DNA of 64,000 nucleotides from Syntrophaceae bacterium (GTDB taxonomy: Bacteria > Desulfobacterota > Syntrophia > Syntrophales > Smithellaceae): the NCBI GenBank assembly GCA_018436925.1, contig JAHDKI010000003.1:62001-126000 (forward strand). Reading direction: 5' to 3'. Shown in pieces: positions 25,564 to 35,048 of this stretch (within the stretch, counting starts at the first letter, position 1; every line of letters begins with the position of its first letter). A program made the translations under genes and the position numbers. Below the pieces are notes generated by a model. It saw nothing but the letters and a program-made list of their open reading frames with translations, was not told the DNA's origin and ran no database searches.

Positions 25564-28311
25564 CTAGGGTTTGGGTCTAAACGCGCCTGTCTCCTCACGC
25601 TCCAGCCAGGGATGGATATTGACATTGTCGCCCCACACAGCGGCGGCCGGCGGCGGCGAAGCGCCCCACCAGTTGTTGCGCGCATCAATGGAAATCGTGG
25701 AAAAACTCGACACGGAAATCTCATTATTGACGAAGTTGTTGCGAAAGATTTTCGGATTGGCCATCCCGACGGCCACGACGGCGCCTTCCCCCCGATTCTG
25801 TTCAAAGGTATTGAAGGATAAAACCGGCGACGCCTCGCGGCGGCAATACACCGCGCTTTGCGAAGAGTAAGCAACGCGGCTGCGGGAAATGTCGGGCGAT
25901 CCCGCGCCGATATCGAATGCGATTGCGGCGTATCGCACATCACAGTAGACAAAAGCGCTGGCCGTGGGCGACGCCTGGACGAACTTCGCCGCGCTTGTGT
26001 AAAAGCCGGGCGACGGCGAGGCGGACGCGGCGGTAAAAACAATGGGGTGATTTTCCCTTCCGCGGGCGATCACGCCGCCGTCTTCAACCACCAGCGACGT
26101 CTTGGGGTCATAGGATAACTCAACGCCCGGCTGAATGAACAGCGTCGCGCCATTGCCGATCGTCATGTCGCGCATCACCCGGTAGGGACTGCGCGATGTC
26201 AGCAGATAAGCGTCTTGATCGATCCGTCCACCGAGCTCCCGGGGCAGAACATTGACCGTCTTGGCGCCGCCTTCGCCGTCGGGCGTCCGGGCGATGGACG
26301 AAATCTCGACACGCCCCGACACCGTGGCGAGCGCCGAGGCAATGTCATCGGATCCCCACCAGTTGCCGGATGCGTCAAACGCCTCATCCCGCAGATCGGC
26401 GAAGAGATTCCAGGGCTCGTTGCCTGTCAGTCGGTTGCCGCGCAAAAATCCTCGCGATCCTTTCACCAGCAGACCGTTTTGACGGTTGCGGGCGATGAGA
26501 TTGCCGGACATATCGGCTGCGGCCGACTCCAGGATGATCCCGGCTCCCCCGTTGTCGCAAACCGTGTTGTTCTCGATACTGGGCGCGCTGCCTTCCGTCG
26601 CCGTAACGGCCGGACCGGTATTCCGATGAAGCGTGTTTCCGACGACAACCGGCCGTGAAAACGCGCCTTCCACCACCAGCGCTTTTTCATTGCGCACAAA
26701 CTCGGAAGATTCGATGCGCGGCGATGACGCCCGGCAGGTCACAGCTGCGCGGGCGGCCTCGATCCGAACGAAGGCCAGCGCATTGTCGCGGTCGCGGACA
26801 TTCGCAAAAACAATGCCGGGCCAGAAAGCGCCTGTCTGCGCCGAAGAAAACTCGATGAGGTTTTCCGAATCGCCCCGCGCGGTCAACCGGCCTTCAATGA
26901 TCAGAGCACCGCCTTTGGATCGGATCACCGCGCCCGGCTCGATGACCAGGTGCGCGCGGTCTTTGACCGTCACGTCCCCTTCCAGAATATACGGCGAGGC
27001 GCCCGCATGCCAGGTTGTGTCCGATTGCAGCGCCCCCGACACCGCCGTCGGCCCCGGCGCCACCGGCATGCCCTGCGCGGAAACGGCCGCGCTTTCGTTG
27101 CCGGCGAAGTCCGCCGACGCGATGCGGTAGTAATAGGGCTTCAGATTGACCAGCCCGTCTGCGGCATCGCGATATTCATTGAGTTCAGTGCGTCCGATCG
27201 GCACATAGCCTGAAAGCGGCGTTTCCGAACGGTAAATGACATAGCCCGCCAGATCGGATGCGACGGCTTTTTCCCAGCGCAGCTCCACAGCGCGGTCGCG
27301 TCCGAGCGCCCGCACGCGGCCGGGCGAATCCGGCGCGGTCGTATCCAGGGTGATTCCCCTGAGCGCATCGACCCAATGCCCGGTATTGCCCGCGTCGTCA
27401 CGCAGATAGCCGGTCAGCAGGGCGTTTTCGACATTGTCGCCCGGCAGCACCTTGTACACGCCCAGATAGACGCCCGGTTCAACCTCCTGCATGTCGATAT
27501 GTTTTTTAGCCTCGCCGATATCGAACCAGGCGCGCATCTTCGGCGTCCCCTGAATCACCACCTTGATTTCATCGCCCGCTTTTTTGGGAAGCCCCAGGGT
27601 ATCGTGGGTCAGAAGCGCGATCCCCGGCGGACGCGAAACGTCCGCCAGCGCCGGAGTGGGGATGGTTTTTACCATGTCGCGGAACAGATCGTCGTTGGCG
27701 CGCAAAAGTTGAATGTCCCGCATGTTGAGCGCCGTCACCAGAACCACGGCCGCAATCCCCACGGGATGCGTCGAAAAACCGCCTTCATGCTTGCGAACCG
27801 TGTGCGATCCGCTCCACAGCAGGCGTCCGGACTTCGTGGAAACCATCTTCACATCGGCGCCCACCGCGACCTGGGAATACAAAACGGCGAAGAATTTGTC
27901 GAAATTCGATATTTCGCCGGTTACAATCGCGTCCACGCCCAGAATTTCGCCCAGCTTCTGAGGCGGAGTGCGGCTTGCAAGATCCGGATCGGACAGCCCG
28001 GCGCGGGCCAGAAGCTCATCCACCCGGTAGAGTTCCATATCGGCAAAAGGCAGGGAACTGAAGTGGTTGTAGAAACCGCGGCGCAGAACGTCGACCGCTT
28101 CTTTTTTTTCCGAGAGATTGACGAAGGGCAAGACGGCGACGGTGCGGGGCATCGAGGCCTTCATCTCGGGATCCACGGCATAGGTTCCTTCAAAGAAAGA
28201 ACGGATCTCCGGAGCGATAACGGTCGTTTTCGTGGCGAAAAGACAGCTTTGAAGCAAAAGCGCCGAAAAAAAGACAACGAGCAACGGCAGGCGTTTGAAT
28301 CCTGATCGCAT
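25564..28311 (-). CDS. Mosaic lipoprotein: GNA1162-like, FN3 and right-handed beta-helix domains
   Basis: A 915-residue lipoprotein (lipobox LLLQSC near residue 22; start at 28311, with AAAGGGGG about 7 bases upstream). Residues about 30-230 resemble the GNA1162/DUF799 family (VAVLPFVNLSEKKEAVDVLR; LGVDAIVTGEISNFDKF), related to CsgG-type secretion lipoproteins. A fibronectin-III-like segment lies near 330-430 (RVRALGRDRAVELRWEKAVA). The last 470 residues are a parallel beta-helix with repeated FxxNxGxxx turns and two NosD-like blocks, each ending in NWWG. It probably sits in the outer membrane facing the periplasm or the surface. The function is not known and the domain order is unusual. Confidence 0.75.
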   Translation of the reverse strand: MRSGFKRLPLLVVFFSALLLQSCLFATKTTVIAPEIRSFFEGTYAVDPEMKASMPRTVAVLPFVNLSEKKEAVDVLRRGFYNHFSSLPFADMELYRVDELLARAGLSDPDLASRTPPQKLGEILGVDAIVTGEISNFDKFFAVLYSQVAVGADVKMVSTKSGRLLWSGSHTVRKHEGGFSTHPVGIAAVVLVTALNMRDIQLLRANDDLFRDMVKTIPTPALADVSRPPGIALLTHDTLGLPKKAGDEIKVVIQGTPKMRAWFDIGEAKKHIDMQEVEPGVYLGVYKVLPGDNVENALLTGYLRDDAGNTGHWVDALRGITLDTTAPDSPGRVRALGRDRAVELRWEKAVASDLAGYVIYRSETPLSGYVPIGRTELNEYRDAADGLVNLKPYYYRIASADFAGNESAAVSAQGMPVAPGPTAVSGALQSDTTWHAGASPYILEGDVTVKDRAHLVIEPGAVIRSKGGALIIEGRLTARGDSENLIEFSSAQTGAFWPGIVFANVRDRDNALAFVRIEAARAAVTCRASSPRIESSEFVRNEKALVVEGAFSRPVVVGNTLHRNTGPAVTATEGSAPSIENNTVCDNGGAGIILESAAADMSGNLIARNRQNGLLVKGSRGFLRGNRLTGNEPWNLFADLRDEAFDASGNWWGSDDIASALATVSGRVEISSIARTPDGEGGAKTVNVLPRELGGRIDQDAYLLTSRSPYRVMRDMTIGNGATLFIQPGVELSYDPKTSLVVEDGGVIARGRENHPIVFTAASASPSPGFYTSAAKFVQASPTASAFVYCDVRYAAIAFDIGAGSPDISRSRVAYSSQSAVYCRREASPVLSFNTFEQNRGEGAVVAVGMANPKIFRNNFVNNEISVSSFSTISIDARNNWWGASPPPAAAVWGDNVNIHPWLEREETGAFRPKP

Positions 28312-28489
28312 GACGAGCCCCCTTTCATTTTGGGTGCGTCCTTTTATATCACGAAGCCCGCCGGAATTCATGGTGAAAAAAAACACCCCCTCAGGGATTT
28401 TTCCCGGACTTTTGATTTGCATCCAAAAACAATTCGGTTTAAGGTGCGCTTCATACATCTTAAGTTCAAACGGTTCGCCGGGTTTCGCG

Positions 28490-30286
28490 ATGGTTGCAAA
28501 CAAACTGAAAAAGATCCTTCGCTGGCTGCGTGTTTTTTTTCTGGAAAACATTACCCGCTGGCTGGTTTTCGGCCTGCTGGTCGGCGTCATGTCAGGTCTG
28601 GCCGCATCCGGCTTTTACTACCTGCTTCAGGCCGGAAAACATTTGTTCTTTCATCTGCTGGCGGGTTATGCAATGCCCGATGCCTCGGGCGATCACCTTT
28701 TCCAGGCGTCGGAGGTGATTCTGCACTACCGCGCGTGGGTTTTTTTTCTGCTGCCCGCACTGGGCGGGCTGCTGTGCGGATGGATCGTCTATATGTTTGC
28801 TCCGGAAACCGAGGGGCACGGCACCGATCTGATGATCGACACCTTCCACAATCATAAAGGCCGCATCCATCCGAAGGTCACCTTAACCAAGGGGTTGGCC
28901 TCCCTGGCCATTCTCGCCACCGGCGGCTCCGCCGGTCGGCAAGGCCCCATCGCGCATCTGGGCGCGGGCATCGGCTCGGCTATCGGGAATCTTCTGAACC
29001 TGAGCGACCGCGAGCGGCGCATTCTTCTGGTGGCGGGCTGCGGCGGCGGCCTGTCCGCTATCTTCCGCGCCCCTTTGGGCGGCGCGCTCACCGCGATTGA
29101 AATTCTTTATAAAGAGGATATGGAAACCGAAGCGCTCATTCCCACCGTGGTCAGCTCGATTACCGCCTACATCGTATTCACCTACTTCTTCGGCAACGCG
29201 CCGATCTTCTTTTTTCCCGAATATGTGTTTTCCGATCCCCGCGAATTGTTCTTCTATGTTCTGCTGGGGTTCATCTGCGTTCCCGCGGGAATCCTTTTTA
29301 TCCGCATTTTTCACGGCGTACGTGAACGGATCTTCGCGCCGCTTAACATGCCCCGCTGGCTCAAACCCGCCGTCGGCGGCCTGGTCGTGGGCCTCATCGG
29401 CCTCGTGTTCCCCCAGGTTTACGGCGACGGCTGGGGCTGGATCCAGCTTGCGATTTTAGGCAAGCTCGGCATCGGCCTGATGCTCGGCATCGCGCTGGCC
29501 AAAATGATCGCCACCAGCTTCACCATTTCGTCGGGAGGCTCCGGCGGCGTTTTCGGCCCGACGCTGTTCATCGGCGGTATGATCGGCGGCGCGGTGGGTC
29601 TGGCTTCGCATTCTTTGTTCCCGCACATCGTCGCGCAGCCCGAAGCTTTCGTCGTCGTCGGGATGGCGTCGTTTTTCGCGGGCGTGGCCAGCGCGCCGAT
29701 CGGAACGCTTTTGATGTGTTCGGAAATGACGCAAGGCTACGGGCTGGTAGCGCCGCTGATGCTGGTCTCCATCATCGCCATTCTCTTCACGCGCAAGCGC
29801 TCCATCTACACCAAGCAGGTGCGCAGCAAAAGCGAATCGCCCGCCCATGCGGCGGATTTTACCGTGAATCTTTTCGCCGAAACCCGCGTGAAAGATTTCT
29901 ACAAACCCGAAGTCGTCACCCCGGTGCGCAAAACCACCTCCTACGGGCAGCTTAAAAAAATTTTTTCCGCATCCAATGTCGAGTGCTTCCCCGTTTACGA
30001 TGAAGACGATGCGCTCATCGGCGTGGTGAACTGGGATCACGCCCGCTCGATCGTTTTCGAGGAGGGCCTTGAAGATCTGATCATTGCCCAGGACATGATG
30101 ACGCCGCCGCAAACCGTCACCCCGGAAGACAACTTTTACGACGCGCTGATGACCTTTATGGAAACCGGTCTTGAAGAACTGCTGGTGGTCGATCCGGAAA
30201 ACGTCAATTTGGTTTTGGGCGTTTTACGGCACGACGATCTTATTGCGGCCTACAATGCAGAATTAAACAGACGCAAGAGCGCTTAA
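28490..30286 (+). CDS. CLC-type chloride channel with two CBS domains, gating glutamate replaced by Gln
   Basis: A 598-residue CLC family protein. Anion-path motifs are GGSAGRQGPIAHLGAG (helix F) and SSGGSGGVFGPTLFIGG (helix N). In canonical CLC exchangers the helix F motif is GREGP. Here codon 151 (CAA at 28940-28942) gives Gln in place of the gating glutamate, and the intracellular proton glutamate of ClC-ec1 (E203) seems to be Ile in TAIEILYKED. Proton coupling is thus unlikely. After the membrane part, residues about 465-590 form two CBS domains (VECFPVYDEDDALIGVVN; LEELLVVDPENVNLVLGVL). The start at 28490 is a guess; no clear ribosome site is seen and the ORF is open to 28295. Confidence 0.88.
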   Translation: MVANKLKKILRWLRVFFLENITRWLVFGLLVGVMSGLAASGFYYLLQAGKHLFFHLLAGYAMPDASGDHLFQASEVILHYRAWVFFLLPALGGLLCGWIVYMFAPETEGHGTDLMIDTFHNHKGRIHPKVTLTKGLASLAILATGGSAGRQGPIAHLGAGIGSAIGNLLNLSDRERRILLVAGCGGGLSAIFRAPLGGALTAIEILYKEDMETEALIPTVVSSITAYIVFTYFFGNAPIFFFPEYVFSDPRELFFYVLLGFICVPAGILFIRIFHGVRERIFAPLNMPRWLKPAVGGLVVGLIGLVFPQVYGDGWGWIQLAILGKLGIGLMLGIALAKMIATSFTISSGGSGGVFGPTLFIGGMIGGAVGLASHSLFPHIVAQPEAFVVVGMASFFAGVASAPIGTLLMCSEMTQGYGLVAPLMLVSIIAILFTRKRSIYTKQVRSKSESPAHAADFTVNLFAETRVKDFYKPEVVTPVRKTTSYGQLKKIFSASNVECFPVYDEDDALIGVVNWDHARSIVFEEGLEDLIIAQDMMTPPQTVTPEDNFYDALMTFMETGLEELLVVDPENVNLVLGVLRHDDLIAAYNAELNRRKSA

Positions 30287-30297
30287 GGAGGCACTCC

Positions 30298-31266
30298 ATG
30301 GATCGCAGACAACGAAGCCGTCTCAACACGCATGCAGAGTTTCGCTCTTTTTGGGGTCGCATCGGCCTGGCGACCCTGGCGGGTCTTCTTTTTTGTCTGG
30401 TCTTTATGCTCATCGGCATGAACGCGGCGGAAAAACAAACCCGGCTGTATCGCGCCAAAATCAAAATCAAAAGCCTGCTGGCCAGCCCCTCGCCTGCGCC
30501 GCTTCCTTATGCGACCAACAGCTACGACCAGCTCGTCGCTTATCCGGACAAGGTCGAGGTTCCCCGGCCGCGCATCACGGACAAAACGATCGTCGCCTTC
30601 GTCTTCGGACAAAGCAACGCGTCAAACTTCGGCGGCGAAAAATATTCCGCCGACGGAGTTTTCAATTATTTCGACGGCAAGTTCTATGCCGCGGCCGACC
30701 CGCTGTTGGGAGCATGCGGCAACCGGGGAAGTGTCTGGACGCTGGCCGCCGGCAAATGGATCGCCCTGGGCCTGGCCGATCAGGTCATCGTGATTCCGGC
30801 GGGTGTGGACGGCAAATCCGTCAATGCCTGGAAAAAAGGCGCGCCGCTTCGGACCCTGCTCGAAAAAAGACTGCAAGACGCCCAAACCCACAAATTGCCG
30901 ATCACACACTTCTTGTGGCATCAGGGAGAAACAGATCATCCAGCCAATCCGGACCGAAACAAGGCCACCCCGTCGGAATACACAGGCGTGCTCTCGGAGA
31001 TCATCGAATTGACAAAAACCTATTACCCGTCGGCAAAATTCTTCGTTGCGCGCGCGACGCGCAGCAGCATCCTGAAGCCTTCGCCTGAACTGCAAAAAGC
31101 ACAAAGCGGCCTGACGAAAATGGAACATGTGTTTCTGGGGCCCAATACGGATTTGATCGGAAACACAGACCGCTACGATGATTGCCATTTCTCCGCAAGG
31201 GGCCTTGAAAAGCACGCCCAAGGCTGGGTTGACGCGCTCAAATCGCCGCGCAAAACCGATCCCTGA
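30298..31266 (+). CDS. Membrane-anchored SGNH-type esterase (sialate O-acetylesterase-like)
   Basis: A 322-residue protein with one N-terminal membrane anchor (residues about 22-44) and a periplasmic domain of the SGNH/carbohydrate-esterase-6 type. Block I is FVFGQSNASNFGG with the nucleophile Ser; the mid motif is WHQGETDHP; the catalytic Asp-His pair is in DDCHFSARG. It probably removes acetyl groups from a cell-surface sugar or incoming polysaccharide. A GGAGG ribosome site precedes the ATG. It starts 11 bases after the CLC gene in the same direction, so the two may share a transcript, although no functional link is evident. Confidence 0.8.
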   Translation: MDRRQRSRLNTHAEFRSFWGRIGLATLAGLLFCLVFMLIGMNAAEKQTRLYRAKIKIKSLLASPSPAPLPYATNSYDQLVAYPDKVEVPRPRITDKTIVAFVFGQSNASNFGGEKYSADGVFNYFDGKFYAAADPLLGACGNRGSVWTLAAGKWIALGLADQVIVIPAGVDGKSVNAWKKGAPLRTLLEKRLQDAQTHKLPITHFLWHQGETDHPANPDRNKATPSEYTGVLSEIIELTKTYYPSAKFFVARATRSSILKPSPELQKAQSGLTKMEHVFLGPNTDLIGNTDRYDDCHFSARGLEKHAQGWVDALKSPRKTDP

Positions 31267-31354
31267 AGAGGCCTTCCCGCCCCCTCTCGCTTCAGGAGCC
31301 TTACACATCGCACATGAATTCAGGTTTATGGACTGTTCCCTCGCAACAGGCCGC

Positions 31355-31383
31355 TTGACACATCGTCTCGCTTTTCATAAAAT
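31355..31383 (+). promoter_or_regulatory. Sigma70 promoter of the HEAT-repeat gene
   Basis: TTGACA (31355-31360), a 17-base spacer and TAAAAT (31378-31383) give a near-perfect promoter about 92 bases before the start codon, in a 209-base gap with no other gene. Confidence 0.75.
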
Positions 31384-31475
31384 GGACGCGCCTCGGAATG
31401 TCATCAAGATGGCATGTTCGTTGAGCCGGCCCGTCCAACCGCAGTCGGCTTCACTACAAGGATCGCGGAGAGAAG

Positions 31476-33602
31476 ATGACTGAAACAGATCTGACGAAAA
31501 AAGTTCTCGACGCTCTTTTTATCCTCAATACCGCCATCAAAAATATCCGCCTGTATCCGGCGACCAATCCCCTGGTCGCCGGATCGATCGACCGCTTGGA
31601 TGTCGCGTTTTCAGACCTGCTGGCCCGCGAAGACAAAATTGTTTTTGCCGAGTCGGAAAGAGTCCTGCTCATCTGCGGCGAGGCTCTAAGCCCCAGAGAT
31701 CTGGAAAAACCCCATCCGCTGGCTTTGCTCAATATGCTCCTGCAGCTGGGCCTCAAGAGCCTCACGTTTGACCGGGGCCTGGAAAAAGAGGAACTGGCGC
31801 GATTTGTGGAGTTGATCGCCCGGCCGCCGGAACACCTGCAAGCCGGAGGCGGCCTGCCCAAGCTGATGGCTGATTCGCAAATTGTCCACATTGTGCCGGA
31901 TGAAAAGATTTTCGTCGCTGTGGATAAAGACCGCCGAATCCTCTCCTCTCTTGATGTCACCGATGACCAGATCAGCCGCTTTTTCATGCTCACCCATCCG
32001 GACCTTGACGTCCATTCCGAATCGTTCAAAAAGATGGCCCGCGATCCAGACCTTTTGTCGAAAGCCTTTGAGGCGGGCCTTTCCAAGATGATGGCGCAAA
32101 AAGACAAGCTCTCGAGCGTGCAGGTGACGGAGAACCTGCAAAACATGCTGGGACTGCTCGACCGAATCAGCGCCACGCTCGACGGCGACCCCAAAGAGCG
32201 CCTCTCCAGGCAGGTGGCCCGTTCCCTGCTGGAGGCGGATCCTGAAATCGCGCAGGAATTGACGACGCAGAGGCTCGAGCATCTTCTGGGCGGCCTGCTC
32301 CTGCAATATCTGTCCACTGAACTGGCCCTGGGACGCGCCGGTCTGGCGACAAACGGCGGTCCGACCGGACAAGGCGAAGGCAAAGACCGACTGATGCAGG
32401 TCACCCGCAAGCTGATCGACCGTCTCGGGGACGACCGGACGCTCAAAGACGACGCGCTCATGTCCGTTTTGCCGAAAATTATCGAGCAGCTCCTGGCGGA
32501 AAAGGAACAGCAATCGGTAGACGCCTTAATCGAACGGCTTCTAGCCAATCTTGAAAGCGACGATCTCGCCGCGCGCGACGGCGCCGCCAAAGCATTGGCC
32601 GACATTTTCGACCAATTGCAAGGCGAAGCCAAAACGCGTGCCCTGAAAAATGCGCAGTCCCGCCTGCTTTCGTGGATCGGACGGGAAACGTCGCTGTCGG
32701 TCGGTTACCGCAGGATCTGCTTCCTGATCAAGGACACGGCGCTAAGCCTCCTGGAGCAGCTTCAGTTCGACGAAGCGCTGAATCTGATCTCGGTGTTTCG
32801 AGCCGTTGCCGAAGACCGAAACGGCGGATCGACAGGCGGCGTTGGACGGGAGATGATCGCCTATCTGGCCTCGGAAAAAAATGTAAATCTGCTGGTGGCG
32901 CAATACAATGATAAAGAAAGCGGCCGGGATGCGGCGGCGGCGGACATCTTTGCGGCGCTGAGCAATACGGCGCTCAATCGCCTGCTCGACATGCTGCGCG
33001 ATCAGCCCGACAGCGACGAGCGGGTCCGCATGATGCACCTCATTATCTGCGCAGGCCCGAAAGCGCTGGACGTGATCAAGCGGCGGATCCGCCAGGACGA
33101 ACCCTGGTATTATCTGAGAAATCTGGTGTACATGCTGGGATTTCTGGGCAATGAAGAAACAGCGGGACTCATTCAGCCGCTTCTGCGACACGATAATGAA
33201 AGGCTGCGCGCCGAAGCGCTCAGATGCATCCAGAAAACCGGCGGAACGCGTCGGGCGGCCATGCTGCTGCCGGTTCTCCGGGACGCACAGGAAGACTTCA
33301 AAATCTCTCTGGTGGACGCCTTGGGGACAACGAAAGCCCCGGAGGCGGTCGCCGTGCTGATTGCCCTTCTCAAAAACCGGCCGGTGAAGGCATCCGCATC
33401 CCGGGTGGCGCTGGAAGAAAAGATCTGCCAGGCGCTGGATGCCATCGGCTCGCCCGATGCGATTCCCGCCCTGTCGGAAATCGCCGAGACGAAAAAATCG
33501 CTCCTGGGGCCTCGTCTTTATGCCGACACGGTCAGAGCGGCAGCCGCCGTCGCGCTTTCCAGTCTGCGCCGGAAACTGGCTGAATCCGGCGATGCCCCTT
33601 GA
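31476..33602 (+). CDS. Large HEAT-repeat protein, function unknown
   Basis: A 708-residue soluble, all-helical protein with no signal peptide. The N-terminal 240 residues (ALFILNTAIKNIRLYPATNP at the start) are a conserved-looking domain I cannot name. The C-terminal third is clearly HEAT repeats (LRDQPDSDERVRMMHLIICA; NEETAGLIQPLLRHDNERLR; AEALRCIQKTGG; VALEEKICQALDAIGSPDAI). Such proteins act as scaffolds. Proteins of this build occur in anaerobic Desulfobacterota, often next to signalling genes; that statement is from general knowledge. It has its own promoter and ends four bases before the convergent thiE stop. Confidence 0.75.
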   Translation: MTETDLTKKVLDALFILNTAIKNIRLYPATNPLVAGSIDRLDVAFSDLLAREDKIVFAESERVLLICGEALSPRDLEKPHPLALLNMLLQLGLKSLTFDRGLEKEELARFVELIARPPEHLQAGGGLPKLMADSQIVHIVPDEKIFVAVDKDRRILSSLDVTDDQISRFFMLTHPDLDVHSESFKKMARDPDLLSKAFEAGLSKMMAQKDKLSSVQVTENLQNMLGLLDRISATLDGDPKERLSRQVARSLLEADPEIAQELTTQRLEHLLGGLLLQYLSTELALGRAGLATNGGPTGQGEGKDRLMQVTRKLIDRLGDDRTLKDDALMSVLPKIIEQLLAEKEQQSVDALIERLLANLESDDLAARDGAAKALADIFDQLQGEAKTRALKNAQSRLLSWIGRETSLSVGYRRICFLIKDTALSLLEQLQFDEALNLISVFRAVAEDRNGGSTGGVGREMIAYLASEKNVNLLVAQYNDKESGRDAAAADIFAALSNTALNRLLDMLRDQPDSDERVRMMHLIICAGPKALDVIKRRIRQDEPWYYLRNLVYMLGFLGNEETAGLIQPLLRHDNERLRAEALRCIQKTGGTRRAAMLLPVLRDAQEDFKISLVDALGTTKAPEAVAVLIALLKNRPVKASASRVALEEKICQALDAIGSPDAIPALSEIAETKKSLLGPRLYADTVRAAAAVALSSLRRKLAESGDAP

Positions 33603-33606
33603 TCCG

Positions 33607-34245
33607 TCACGTGCCTCTTGATTCTGAGCCTGCGCCCTTCATCAGATTCACCAGCTCCGAAGCCGCGGCGGCGGGATCGGCGGCCGAGCAGATCGCGGAT
33701 ACCACGGCCAGACAATCGGCGCCGGCCTCGCTTACGGCCCGGGCGTTTGAGGCATTGATCCCACCGATGGCCACCACGGGATGGCGCGTCGCGGCTTTGA
33801 TTTTGATGAGCCCGTCGAGTCCCCAGGGCTTCTGGGTATCCGTCTTCGTCGGCGTTGCGAACACCGGGCTTGCGCCGATATAGTCCACATCCAGGGCCTG
33901 CGCCTCTTCGACATCCGTCCACGTTTCAACCGACAGTCCGATAATCGCCTTGTCGCCCAACAAGCGCCGGGCCGTCCGATACGGCATATCGGTTTGCCCC
34001 AGATGGACGCCGTCGGCGCCGGCGGCCAGCGCGACATCGACGCGGTCATTGATAATGAGCGGCACGGCAAAAGGCTCCAGAACCTTCCTGATCGCCAAAG
34101 CCTCTTCAATGAACGCGCGCGTGGCCAGATCCTTCTCCCGCAGTTGCACGAACCGGACGCCGCCCCGAACGGCCTGTAAAACAACCTCGGACACCGGCCG
34201 GTTTCGGCACAGAGAACGGTCCGTCACGAGATAGACGCCCTTCAT
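33607..34245 (-). CDS. thiE: Thiamine-phosphate synthase
   Basis: Joins HMP-pyrophosphate and thiazole phosphate to make thiamine phosphate. The 212-residue product has the TIM-barrel motifs VQLREKDLATRAF, LIINDRVDVALAAGADGVHLGQ, and GASPVFATPTKTDTQKPWGL, then VVAIGGINASN. The ATG at 34245 overlaps the thiM stop (ATGA), setting the start; the longer ORF upstream lies in thiM. With thiM it forms a two-gene salvage unit. Confidence 0.95.
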   Translation of the reverse strand: MKGVYLVTDRSLCRNRPVSEVVLQAVRGGVRFVQLREKDLATRAFIEEALAIRKVLEPFAVPLIINDRVDVALAAGADGVHLGQTDMPYRTARRLLGDKAIIGLSVETWTDVEEAQALDVDYIGASPVFATPTKTDTQKPWGLDGLIKIKAATRHPVVAIGGINASNARAVSEAGADCLAVVSAICSAADPAAAASELVNLMKGAGSESRGT

Positions 34246-35048
34246 GAGGTCCGCTCCATTTTCAAACGGCGGTCGATGTCGTCTTTCGACAGAGCATACA
34301 GCGCATCGAGAAAATGCATCTGCAGCGAGCCGGGTCCCGCCGCTTTTTCCGCAGCGATTTCTCCGGCCATGCCCATCACGGCCATTGCGGCGGCCGCCGC
34401 CTTCAAGAAATCTTTTTCCAGGGCGGCAAACGCGCCGCACAAGGCGGTTGCCGTGCAGCCCAGCCCCGTCACCCGCGTCATCAGCGCGTGTCCATTGTCC
34501 ACCGCGACGGTCCGGTTCGTGTCAAGAATATAATCCGTTCGGCCGCTCACGCAGACCACGCAGGACCTTTCTTCCGCAATGCGTCTGGCGGCATAAAGCG
34601 CCTCATCCGAAGCGGCGGTGCTGTCGACGCCTTTGGTTTTCAACCGGTCGTCGGTGAGCGCGAGAATTTCCGAGGCGTTGCCGCGGATGATCGCCGGCTT
34701 GCCGGCTCGGATCAGATCCCGGATCACGCGGGTCCGGTAGGGCGTCGCCCCGGCGCCGACCGGATCGATCACGACCGGGACGCCATGTTTTTCAGCGGCC
34801 GCAAAGGCTTTGAACATTCCCCGCGCCCACGGCTCGCTGATCGTGCCGATGTTGATGACGAGCGCGGAGGCGATGGCGGCCATGTCCGCCGCCTCTTCTT
34901 CCGCATGAATCATGACCGGTGAGGCGCCGACCGCCAAAAGCGCATTGGCGGTACTGTTCATCACCACATAATTGGTGATGTTATGGACCAGGGGCGCCCC
35001 GGCGCGGACGGCCGCCAGGAGTTCGTAGACTTCTCGCGCAGAATCCAT
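34242..35048 (-). CDS. thiM: Hydroxyethylthiazole kinase
   Basis: Phosphorylates 4-methyl-5-hydroxyethylthiazole salvaged from outside. The 268-residue product has the ribokinase-like features VHNITNYVVMNSTANALLAV, VVIDPVGAGATPYRT, IIRGNASEI and the catalytic motif TGLGCTATALCGAF with the Cys found in ThiM. It overlaps thiE. I looked for a TPP riboswitch upstream (CTGAGA and the ACCTGATCTGG-type arm) and did not find one. Confidence 0.95.
   Translation of the reverse strand: MDSAREVYELLAAVRAGAPLVHNITNYVVMNSTANALLAVGASPVMIHAEEEAADMAAIASALVINIGTISEPWARGMFKAFAAAEKHGVPVVIDPVGAGATPYRTRVIRDLIRAGKPAIIRGNASEILALTDDRLKTKGVDSTAASDEALYAARRIAEERSCVVCVSGRTDYILDTNRTVAVDNGHALMTRVTGLGCTATALCGAFAALEKDFLKAAAAAMAVMGMAGEIAAEKAAGPGSLQMHFLDALYALSKDDIDRRLKMERTS

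Noticed and set aside
27376..28305. 309-codon plus-strand frame
   Set aside because: Antisense to the mosaic lipoprotein gene, no recognisable motif and no ribosome site.
28312..28489. Fluoride riboswitch before the CLC gene
   Set aside because: No GGnGATGG-type core was found, and the protein is not of the CLC-F type (anion motifs of ordinary CLC are present).
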